NCBI GenBank assembly: GCA_914767715.1
Contig: OU612070.1
Coordinates: forward strand, 17,596,025 to 17,660,024
Direction: 5' to 3'
Origin: Membranipora membranacea
Lineage: Eukaryota > Bryozoa > Gymnolaemata > Cheilostomatida > Membraniporidae
Length of the DNA: 64,000 bases
Shown in pieces: positions 41,146-51,650 of the stretch; within the stretch, counting starts at the first letter, position 1; each line of letters begins with the position of its first letter. The notes beneath the pieces are model-generated. The model saw only the letters and a list, made by a program, of their open reading frames with translations, searched no databases and had not been told where the DNA came from. The translations under genes were made by a program, and so were the position numbers.

Positions 41146-42109
41146 TCTTTTGTATTTTTATACTTTTATTCTCATTTTACAATATGCAGTCTTATACACT
41201 TTTTTTACTTTGAGTATTTTTATACAGAGCTCAAATCTTTTAGACATTACTGAGACAAACTTAAAGCAACTGGTTTGATGCCATAACGTTCACTTTAAAT
41301 TTGCAGCTGCAGTTTTAAATTTGATGCATGCAAGTCTGATGGTTCAGTAAATGATAGCTGTAGCGGCTCTCTCGGATTAATAGAAGTGCTTTAGTTTTAC
41401 AGATGCTATGTGGCATAAATTGTTGTTTATTCGTTTCTCACTATCCACATATAACACCGTGAAACTAAAATAATAAGGTTAAAATATAACATTTTTGTAA
41501 AGGTTTTGAGAATTTTGATATAAAATGAGTCATATAAAACAAATTAATCTTGAGAACAGCACAGCTGTAAAACAATTGTAAGACTAAACATTAGATAACA
41601 ATAGCTCAAAATTAGTGCAAATTATTCTAAATCTAATTACGCAAATTACAAATAAAAACAGGTTACTCCTGGATTGTGAAATATATTACGACAAAATGAT
41701 AAAATGTAAATTTACCTTGATTACACCATCCAAGGAGAGGCTATTTAGTGGTTGCTGCTTATGTTAGGGCAGCTGAGTATAAGTATTGAGCTATAAAATA
41801 TTATTCGTATAATTCAGAATAATATATAATGTCAGAGAAGTACCAGAATAATTCTGATTTTACAATACTTTGTGTCCAGATTTCACATGTTGTAGGTTGT
41901 GCTGCTGGAGACGTAATGATGAAAAATTGCCAAAAACTTTGTTAAAAACAAAATGAATTGAGTCCTTCACTATCAGACCATCTCTGGATTTAGTGCAGTG
42001 CAGATTATTGAAATTTGGGTTTTAAAGATGCTTGATAAGAAGAGTTTGTTATTGTTTGCAATTCAAATATTGCAATGGAAATTTAGGTCTATAAAAATGT
42101 TTATTTATA

Positions 42110-42568
42110 CTAGGGTTTGCTCCATACCACAGATCTTAGATTCATCAACATAGGGACAGTAAACATGCCTGGAAAGTCATAATGAAATTCAACTAATTAG
42201 TCATACTCATAGTAGGGTTTCTTACACACCACAGATCTTAGATTTGTCAACATAGGGACAGTAAACAAGCCTGGATAATCTTGATGAAATTTAACTAATT
42301 ATAGAATAGATAGAACATACAATAGCAGCCTTTATTTACCCTATGTGTACAGGTTATACACAGTTACTATGTTACTATGTTACTATGGTGAAAGTTTAAA
42401 TTGTGCTATACATCTTATCTTTGTGGTAGATTGTTAGGGGTGCGTCCATACTAATAGCAAGGTTATATACAGTTACTATGTTACTATGGTGAAAGTTGGA
42501 AATATTAATTGTGCTATACATCTTATCTTTGTGATAGATCATTAGGGGTGTGTCCATACTAATAATAA
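42110..42568. repeat. Two tandem duplications upstream of Ly6-A
   Basis: Two different units are each doubled. Units 42110-42212 and 42213-42303 share AGGGTTT.., CCACAGATCTTAGATT, CAACATAGGGACAGTAAACA and AACTAATTA. Units 42351-42461 and 42462-42568 share GGTTATA.ACAGTTACTATG, GTGCTATACATCTTATCTTT and TCCATACTAATA. They end about 310 bp before the Ly6-A ATG, so they could carry repeated regulatory sites, but nothing specific is seen. The remaining 41.15-42.1 kb is AT-rich with no gene recognised. Confidence 0.85.
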
Positions 42569-42738
42569 GACACCAGTGAATCAGATACGGGTATGACACT
42601 TTACAGTTATGATATTGCCGGATTTTGCCTGAGCTTCATGATGACATTTCTTGAGGTTGAGGGGGTAAACTGTCGTATACTGTTGACCGTTCCGCTTTTG
42701 TTTTGATCGTCAGTTTAATCCCAGGCTCGAGTACAGAA

Positions 42739-42776
42739 CCACACCTCCTCTATGGGTTATCGTAAACAGTATATAT
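42739..42776 (+). promoter_or_regulatory. Ly6-A core promoter: CACC box and TATA-like element
   Basis: CCACACCTCC at 42739-42748 and a TATATTA element at 42770-42776 lie 138 and 107 bases before the Ly6-A ATG. The same order (CCACACCCCC, then TATAAAT) occurs before Ly6-B at nearly the same distances, which supports function. Confidence 0.5.
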
Positions 42777-42876
42777 TAGATGAGGGTGGTGTGCCGAGCA
42801 TAGTCAACAGCTGCTCTGCTCAATAAATACTCAGTACGTGTTTAGTCTCTCCATACGTAAGGTCTACTAACTCATC

Positions 42877-45800
42877 ATGAACAAACTCATCACTCTCGCT
42901 CTTTTCCTGGCAGGTGAGTTCCAACATAATTTAATTCATTCACTTTTTATCAAATTCCAACACATGTACAATTATTTTTGGTGTAACTATTTTGTCTACA
43001 GGCAGATTTTAATTATAATGCAAAAGATGCAAGGAATTATCATCACTAATTCTAGAAGCTCACAATTGTGTTTTGATTAAAAATTAGCAGTTTAACTGAG
43101 TATGAAGCTGGCAACCCAGCAAGAGAAATCACAACACAACTTTTACATATTCAGTTTTAGAATTCATGCCCAAAAAAGATTTAGTTAAAGATTTAGTTGG
43201 GAAAAAATTTGATGTTTTGAACAAATAATTAAAAAGATTTTTCCATCATTTACTAAATGGAAATGAAAACAACAGTCGCACAAAATGAAACAATTTTTTT
43301 GGAAATTGCCCTTCTTTGATATTACAAAATCAACGGAGTATAACATTGTATGGCCATGCAAAACTAATATAGTATAACAAAATCAAGTGTATTATTGGAA
43401 AATGTTATTCTCTCAATAAAAACATGCGACCTGGTCACATAGGAATTTTATTAAAATTATCAAACAATTCACTTCATATTAGAGATATCGGAACAACACG
43501 ATAACTCTTAAATTTAATCATTTTATGCTGGACCTCGCTGCCATGGGCACATAATATAAGTAATCATTTCACATCATATTACTGACTGGCTCACGAGCAA
43601 TAATGTAATGAAAGCAAAGCAAATCAAAATCGAAATTAATTTTTTTTGTGATTTATATTTCATTTTCCAGAAAATAAATATGTCTAAAATAATCAAAGTG
43701 TAACTAACTCCTATGCATCACATGAGGAAATCACCATTTTATTTCATCATAATTTCCTGTGAAACACAAGTTTCAGATATTATTTGGTGGGTATTGGTAC
43801 TGTTCGAGTTTTGGAATATTCGCGAAGGCAAACTAGGTGTTAGGGAAACAAATATCCTTGACCAATGCTGTTCAATGTTGCTTTATAGCTCACTTTGAAA
43901 TTGAAAGAGTTTATCTTATGATAAATGAGGTTTAAAGAGATTAAAACACACAAGACAATGCTGATCAACTTTGAAGTTAACATACATATATTATTTTATT
44001 GTAGCTACCGTTGCGGTAAGCTCAGCCATCAAATGTTACAACTGCAGAAGCACAGTTGATAGCAAATGTGGAGATCCCTTCACTTCTGGAGCTGAGATGG
44101 ACTGTGGGGCTTCTGTAACAACATGCTCTAAGGTCAAGGGTGATATTGGCGGAGGTAACGTCGGTAAGTGTCACGCAATGATGCGAAGGAAATCAATTTT
44201 TTTTGTGTCATTGTACCATCAAAAAAGACCTTTCAATTGTTCCACCCGATGGTAAGAATTCATGAATTCCTGGTACAATACACAGTATGGCAATTTGTGA
44301 TGAAGTTCCATCAGTATATAACTTTGCTACAGAAATTGGATCTAGCCATAAACTTAAAATTAAGTCTATGGATCTAGCTCAAATTCTGGCTGCAGCTTTT
44401 ACGTTATGCATTAATTCCGTTAATTGATGTCTTCAAAAGGTGATTTATAAAAGTTTTACAAGTGGTAGACTTAGGGAGGGTCAACTGTAGCATTATGATG
44501 AGATATATGATTCAGCAACAATACACATAAATAGCCATATGTTTCTATTGGGCTGATGTGTTCCCCTATTCCATGAATATTTTAGTGGTTCCACCTCAAA
44601 ATGAATGCATACAGGAAAGCTAAAAAGGAAAGCTGCTCTGATCGTGTTGGCCACTCTGCATTATTTCAATAAATGGATATTTGATCTGAAACTCCAAATT
44701 TTAATATGCTTTCATCAATAGGCGACTTACTGAGCCCAAAAATAACATTTTTATAATTTGGAGTTGTGTTGTCAATGCCCATGATAAAGGGACAGTTCAC
44801 TATAGGAAGGATACTAAAATATTCCTTTTTCTTTGATAACTCGGTAGCAGCGCATTTTCTGGAAGTGGCATTCTCAGATCAGGTGCATAATCTACCAAGG
44901 AACACATTGGGATATAGAAAAAAATTCTAGCTCCTCAAACCTTCAAACTAGCGATGTAATTCTTGCAGTGTCATAACAAACAAGGTTATTATTCTGGGAT
45001 ATGTGGTAACACCTTAGTAATAGTATAGAAATTATTGATACGATGAAAGATTAGAGCATGATATGATATATCCTTACTCTGTGATATAATAGTGGTCTGA
45101 ATGACGGCGCACCGCACGCACGCACTGTATGAAATATACTGCAAACATTGGGTCTGGCATATCTAACCTGGTTTTTGCACCACAAAACACTGAAGCAAAG
45201 ATTATAAATACTGAAGTGTGAATGATTAAAATCAGGTGTATTTAATGCTGCGCCCATATGAATGTCTATCTATTTGGTCATCAGACATCAAGTAACATCA
45301 CAATATGGAAGATCTTGTAAGCAGCGATTTGATATCATTGAACGAAGTCGAAACGTGGGACGCAGAAGCAATGAAATATTACTGTAGGTGTAGTGGTTTT
45401 AAGTGCTCTGGAACAAGAAAGGAACTCTGTTCAAGAGCGTATACATTATACAATGCTGAAACCTCAGAAGTGCCTGGCCTAAGGGACCAGGAAATATAAA
45501 AAAAACAATATGACATTATCCAAGATTGGAGGGTCAGCTCCAGACCCTAAACGACTTAAATGTATGATGTTCCTTGACACCCATCTCATACTTTGAGATA
45601 CATAAATTTATCTCCAAACTGGGACATTCTCATTCTGACAGTGTCTTAACAAAAAAACAATCCTCCAATGGCAATGCTATCCCTGATAACCCAGCTGTGG
45701 GTGCAGCGGCTACACTGTTTCTCGGACAGCTGAGATGCAAAACGGCTGATTTTACTACCAAGCATTAATCAAGTTGCGACAAATATACATTTTCCCGTCA

Positions 45801-48169
45801 TGATATAACAAGGATTATCTTTGTCCGAAGCAGTGAGCAAATATTCTCATGAATGACCAGACAGATTCACAGTGTAAACTCAAATTTTTCAGTTAAATTG
45901 ATTAATGGGGTTAAGCCAGGTTTATTACATAGCAGAGCTGTAACATGCTGTAACAGTCATAAGGGACAACAGTCAATTGAATAGTAGTACCATAATAATC
46001 CTAATAATAATTTATAATCTTTGCCTAAAAGACAACTTACAATGTGGTTATGGTCAACTTCAGGACAGCAACAAAACTCCACAAAAACCTGATATCATAA
46101 TTATTGATCAGGAATCTACAGCCACAATCGCTGCTGCTCAAGAATTGAACAAAGTTAGGAAGAAAGTTGATGTTATGAAACACTATCAAGCAGCCAATCC
46201 ATAGCACAACTTGTGCAGAATATGAACAGCACCGCTCAAGAAATAAATTATGTTCAGTGTCTCACCATGAACCGGAGTAAAAGGGCTTAATAGTTTCATT
46301 TCTTGGGATTGCTGTGAGGGTATTGTACTAGTATAGAGACGCTAGGCGAGATAGCATACACATCAAGGGGGTCGGCAACGAACATTTTATTGGTTGTTGT
46401 ACCAAAATTATCGCCCTCTTACATATGTTGCGTAACTCTTCCTAGTTAGGATAATTGGTATGGAAGTAATAATAATCTCTACAACTTGTGCTGTGACACT
46501 GTGTTTGTAATGATGCTGCAGGCTACATCATAAGGATAAATGGAGGCTCGTCGATTAGCTGGTTGGCTCTACGAGTCTTGACAAGAAAAGTGGTGCATAA
46601 AATGATGACAAACAAGTCTATACATAGAATGAGTGCGGTTAATAGTAATCAAGATTTCCATGTAGTGAAATGTAGTGCTGTGGTTTGCAAAAAATGTCAG
46701 CATCGACATTTCTAATGGGTAAAAAACTGCTAATAGGTAATTGCGACAGCATTGCTCGATCTGAAAATTTAGCTGCATGAATCAGATCTATGATACTGAT
46801 ACAGGTATGCTACTGGAAATTATGTCACCTTCATCTGATAATCCCTCGTGCATCGATAAAAAAGGGAAACTAAAAACGAAGCCTGTTTATTATGGCCAAA
46901 TCTAATGTCAGATGATGATCACTGGTATAACAAAGAATGTTTTTTCTTTATTTTACAATAATTTATCGCAATCCAAGATGGAAGTTTTAGATTATGATGA
47001 GCTTTTCAGCTCCGGAATGAAAACTAATCTCTGCTTGTTCTTTGAAATGGAACCAGAAATTATCCCACATCTGAGTAAATTAAGTTAAGTCTGCATAATG
47101 CTCACAATAAAATTTGGCCTGACCTGCTCATGAGTCAAACCAGTATGGCATAGGTATGACAGTGTGTTTAAAAATCTGTCGCATTTATATTGTTAAAACT
47201 TGTATCGGAGCTGACAATAGGACTTCAGAGGACTTACAGGTATATTTTTGTTATTGCTAGGCAATACCTGGCTACTGACTTCGCTCATAGTTTACATCTC
47301 TGTCTGAATAATTTTATTATAATGGCCTCATCCAACATTCACTTAATCCCGTACAGGCACAGCGCCCTCACTTGTCATCAGCACGATACCTCTATTTTAC
47401 CTTATCATAGCAGACAATAAACATAGCATAACATATCTATGCCAAAATGCGTACTGGTGTACCTTAGGTCAATTTATTGCTGTGATGAGAAACATGCCTT
47501 TACTGTAGTTACCTGAAAAAACCACTGGGCAGTACATAAAAAAATAAAAAATAATTCCGAGTAGGGTATCGAAAACTATGCCATCAGATACCTTACTACA
47601 CTGACATGATCCTATGGAAACCCCGTAATTTTAGCTTTCTTGGAATAGGAGTTATTCCATGAATTCTGTCATCACTAATGATGTGCTCAATGCTACTGTC
47701 CCTTTTCCAAGGGAAGACAACTTGATGAAAATTGTTTATTTTCAAAGGCCTGGTAAGTCGCCTGGACAATCCATAATTATTTACACGATCCAGATGACTT
47801 TTGTTAACTTCCAGTGTGACTATTTTACATGACAGCATTTTTATCAACGCTTCAAAATGATCCAAATAACACTGACCTCTTTTGTTAACAATGCTATCTA
47901 TCTATAGTCGGGAAAATACATAACACATCACATATTGTGCACATTTCATAACGCACAGTGCTTCTACACAATTTAAATGTTTCATTTCAGTTGCAAGAAC
48001 CTGTGGTGGAGCAGGTCTCTCAACGGGATGTAACAAAATAGAAGTTCTGTCAATCTCCACCGAGACTTGCATCTGTGAAGGAGACAAATGTAACTCAGCT
48101 GGATTCGCTAAAGTCTCTCTCGTTGCTTTAGTAGCCACCCTTGCCGTGCCATTCATCCTTCTCCACTAA
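42877..48169 (+). CDS. Ly6/uPAR-type three-finger protein, probable GPI anchor (Ly6-A)
   Basis: Three exons (42877-42913, 44005-44163, 47991-48169) with two phase-1 introns give 124 aa, the classic Ly6 gene layout. Residues 1-20 (MNKLITLALFLAATVAVSSA) are a signal peptide. The domain begins IKCYNC (Cys23, Cys26) and contains ten cysteines, ending TCICEGDKCN (Cys92, Cys94, Cys99, Asn100), the family's C..xxxxCN end. The usual CC pair is spaced as CIC. Residues 104-124 (FAKVSLVALVATLAVPFILL) are a hydrophobic tail typical of a GPI signal, with Ser/Ala/Gly at 101-103 as possible attachment residues. Ly6-B is a tandem duplicate. AATAAA at 48312-48317 is the likely poly(A) signal. Intron 2 (3.8 kb) holds a transposon-type open frame. 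The ligand and role are unknown. Confidence 0.93.
45305..45499 (+). pseudogene. SAP-like open reading frame, probably transposon-derived
   Basis: A 64-codon frame in intron 2 of Ly6-A reads MEDLVSSDLISLNEVETWDA, then EAMKYYCRCSGFKCSGTRKE, LCSRAYTLYN. The W..E.MK.YC...GFK.SGTRKEL..RAY pattern fits a SAP fold, as found at the N-terminus of SAP/SWIM/YqaJ-type mobile-element proteins. The coding sense fades into broken frames further on (45574-46204), with no SWIM or nuclease motif seen. It is on the same strand as the host gene. Confidence 0.45.
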
Positions 48170-48495
48170 GACAAAAAATCAGCTCAACTGTGATCCACAC
48201 CCTTTTTTTACTATTGTATACTATAACATAGCTTTAAATTTGTTTAAAAAAATTCCCGAATCATTATTTCAGATTTGAATTATCCTTTCTGTTGTGTCAT
48301 ACAGATTGTAAAATAAAGACAAACATTTCCACATCATAAAGTATGTGATATTGATATAAAATGTGATATTGATATAAAGGATTAAATCACAGGATTAATG
48401 AAATATGTTCACATTTGGAAAACATTTAGAAGGAGGTGTGTTTCGGCGAGCATCACATGGGTACAAGGTACAATTGGGATATGATGCGACCAACT
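48170..48495 (+). repeat. 3' flank of Ly6-A, duplicated at 54849-55165
   Basis: The 3' UTR and flank of Ly6-A match those of Ly6-B: TCAGCT.AACTGTGATCCACA, TTTAAA(T/A)T.GTTTAAAAAA, CAGATTGT.AAATAAAG.C and GGGTACAAGGTACAATTGGG followed by ATATGATGCGACC. The match stops near 48495 and 55165. The duplication unit therefore runs past the poly(A) site into the flank. Confidence 0.9.
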
Positions 48496-48779
48496 GGCCT
48501 TGATCCTTGTTTGGAATAGTCTGATATGTCTTAGTCTAATAAATTGAGGGCGCCTCAAGATGTAGTTTTGGATGTAGTGTACAGTTAAGATATGTTTGGG
48601 TTTTACTGGTGATGGTTGTCGTATAGAAAGTTTTGAGAGTGATCATAATATAATATGTTGTGGTATATAATATGATGGCGCTTTGATAACTTGGCTTTGG
48701 TTATGGTGTATAACATGAAGCTGGTGGGGTGCATTGAGTATAGTAACAGCGATCGGAGTATATATTGAGAGGCAGCTTG

Positions 48780-49165
48780 TAGATGGGCAAGAGGTGCTTT
48801 GGTACACAGAGATATTGCACACGGAGCGCCGGTCTTCACCATGCAAGTGTTGAAGGTCGTGGGCTCGAATCCCACCGCAGTCCGCTGACTACTGGGACTT
48901 GTTGGACCCCCAGGTGTGCTCCGACATGCCTACAAACTGAGAGCAAATTGGCGTAGATACTGCGGCCTAGCCCATAAGGCACAAACTATTTTGCCGCCCA
49001 TTCTTCGGAATGCTGTGAGTGACTGGCCCTTGCGATTTTAACCAACGCCTTGGCACCACCACTACGCAGCTGACACTGTTACTCTGACTGTTTCTCTCTT
49101 GTAAATCTCGACAGTAAGGTTCGTTTGACTCGACATATTGAAGTAATGTAATGTAATATGTTATA
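48780..49165 (+). mobile_element. tRNA-related SINE, fuller copy
   Basis: A B-box-like GGGCTCGAATCCCACC lies at 48860-48875, followed by a body (48880-49045) shared with the copy at 38177-38350 and an (AATGT)-type tail ending near 49165. The 5' boundary is uncertain. The element lies between Ly6-A and Ly6-B, on the plus strand. Outside it, 49.2-50.9 kb shows no gene; a TATATAAGG at 50501 has no supporting exon. Confidence 0.7.
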
Positions 49166-50917
49166 ACATCAGGTAAATGTTTTTAAACAACAAATAAATA
49201 ATTCAAAGATAAACTAAGCTCAGTGAAGGTTTATTTAACTTGAGTTAGTTAGGATAGCAGAGGGCGTTCGGCCCAAACAGTGAACCATCAGTTAGAACAC
49301 TATATTGATAAGCTTACGGGTTTGACCTTGAAAACCTATAATAATTATTATTTGGTTATTTAGACAGTTCTTGGATAACCTCTCCAATACAAGTGCATAT
49401 TTTAGATAATTTGCATTGATTTGTGGATGGTGGGGACACAGCACAACCTAGTTTGAGCCCCCAGACTTTTGCCCTCCCGCCCGACGGCCCCAACATTTTT
49501 ATCAATGATAGCGTAGATATTGATCTTGAGTTTCATCCAAATAGCCTTACATCCACTTTTTGGGAATTTGATTGTGGATATTTGAATTGAAGCTAGATCT
49601 GAAATCTATAAATCCACTTACAAAGATGGATATGTGTTGATATGGGTCTTATTCTCAAAGCAGGCGTTACTCATTACTGTATCTTACTAATATAATAACA
49701 TGCCGTTGAATGAAGTACACATACCAATTTCATGATTTGAGTTTTGTATGTTACGTACGCTAATGAATTTAGAAAAAAAACTCTATAATATATATTATTC
49801 CTGAAGGTATTCCCTAGCCAGCGTTCAAAACAAAGAAGTCGCAGCCTCCTGCCGATCGCTGATGTCCATAAAAAGAGTGTCGTGGACATTTGAAATACAT
49901 TGATGCTTCAATATCTATACCAGCCATATATTCTGATCAATTCTCTCGTAAGATAAGATAAGATAGCTTTTATTGGTAAACTTTGTCAAAAGAAAAAATT
50001 AATTTTTCAAAGTTTTTTTGTTGACCATGTATTCATACTGAGCAATGGCTGGATCTGGGTGATATCTGGACATGAGTTTGAAAAGTGGCTGTTGATACGA
50101 TGATAATTAGAATATTAGTGCTGCCAGCTTGCTTGTTATGACAAACTTCTTGACCAGAAGAATACCACAATATAACTAGGTTCTTACAGATGTTCAAAAA
50201 TCTTGTCTCAGCAATTACCGAATAATCTCCAGACTACATTTTGTGACTGACAAGCAGTACTGAAAACAAAAAAGTAATGCTTCGAAATTTAGCTCTTCGG
50301 AGTAATCTTCCTTGATAATTTACAGATGAGACTATACTTTTGCAAAATTTTATATAAGGTAATCTCAAAGACCGATTCAAATATAAACATATTATATACC
50401 GTTGGAAAGCTGTCGAGCTACTGAGTGAAAATCTGAATAAATACTTGATTCGATGACGTTAAATATGATTTTTAAATCGCAGGTTGTTAAAGTGGCTCGA
50501 CCGGTATATAAGGGCCAGTCAATGTAAAGCGATCTCAGTGGTGAGAGTGCAACTGGCCAAACAAAGTTACCTTTTCGGCAAAACTCACAATCGACCGGAG
50601 GTTGGCTATGGCCGGATTATCACACACTTTCACACCACAGTCGACATGATTTCCCTTCGGATGTTCACTTTACCACGGACATCCTCCGTCTTTTGCATTT
50701 ACCTTCATTTGCCCACAGGCCTCTAAGGTAACACATACCATTAAAAATTTGTACCGCTAATTTTTCCGTAACAAGTTTTTTCTAGAGGAAGGTAATGTAG
50801 CAGCATCTCTCTAATTCACTTTCATTTCTGCAAGATTATTTTTATTATCATTGTGTCAAAGATTATTAAAATTATACCTCTACGATAGTTAGAATTAGTT
50901 TACACTATTTATTGTAC

Positions 50918-51136
50918 AGGACCATAGTTCTAGGTGAGGCAGAAAGGCACTGCCTCCCCTAGAAAGCTAAATACAGTGTCCTAAAAACATTCAATAATCC
51001 ATGTCAGAATCAGCTCCTCTGGGATTTCCAGTTGCTTATTACATGGCCTAAATTTCTCGGGAGGAGGTTACTGGTGATGCATTGGACTCGCCTCGGACCT
51101 TTGCCTCCCCTACCATTTTCTAATCTACAGCCCTGT
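50918..51136 (+). mobile_element. Dispersed repeat, copy 2 (219 bp)
   Basis: This fuller copy of the repeat at 35809 begins CAGGACCATAGTTCTAG and ends CTAATCTACAGCCCTG. The two ends resemble an imperfect inverted repeat (CAGG.C..TAG.TTAG), as in non-autonomous hAT-like elements. No clear target duplication was found. Confidence 0.65.
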
Positions 51137-51410
51137 TATACAGTGGAATAGCAGGATACATCAGCTGATGTGAAGTGTCGCTTCCTTTCAACATCACATA
51201 AACATTGCAGTCGGCTGCAAAGCTGTAAGAGCGCAGGTGTTCCTTGATTTTTTGCATAACACACTTGAGCACATGAGAAAACACTTGAAACATGCAAGCT
51301 GATTTCTGCAAAACTCAAATGCCACGGGGACTGGGCTAAAATAGGGGTAACTAGGCGTGACATGACAGTACACTCATTATCCAATGGTTTTGCTTGTCAA
51401 TAGCTCGTGC

Positions 51411-51411
<1 letters not shown>

Positions 51412-51442
<31 letters not shown>
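51412..51442 (+). repeat. Homopolymer of 31 C upstream of Ly6-B
   Basis: An uninterrupted run of 31 C lies about 210 bases before the Ly6-B ATG and 120 bases before its CACC box. The minus strand can form a G-quadruplex. Its exact length in the genome is uncertain, because such runs are often misread. Confidence 0.95.
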
Positions 51443-51443
<1 letters not shown>

Positions 51444-51530
51444 CTGTCTCGTTCCATTTTATCTACTATTTTGAAGTACGCTTCAATGTTTTTCCTAGAA
51501 TCCTTATGAGATAAAAGTCATAAACTCAAG

Positions 51531-51558
51531 CCACACCCCCCTGGACAGAGATATAAAT
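51531..51558 (+). promoter_or_regulatory. Ly6-B core promoter: CACC box and TATA element
   Basis: CCACACCCCC at 51531-51540 and TATAAAT at 51552-51558 lie 120 and 99 bases before the Ly6-B ATG. Ly6-A has the same pair in the same order, although the rest of the two upstream regions has diverged. Confidence 0.6.
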
Positions 51559-51650
51559 GTGTCAGCGCAGCCCGGAGAAGTCATATCTAGCTTCATCTAC
51601 ACATCCTCGCTATCAGCTTTCCTCTCAAAGATCTTCTCATCAAATCCATA

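Noticed and set aside
47902-48156. Minus-strand open frame of 84 codons, with a similar one at 54614-54817
   Set aside because: Both are antisense to exon 3 of the two Ly6 genes. Their similarity simply mirrors the conserved sense exon.
48603-48875. Minus-strand frame starting MGFEPTTFNT
   Set aside because: This is the usual chance translation through a tRNA-type B box in a SINE, not a gene.
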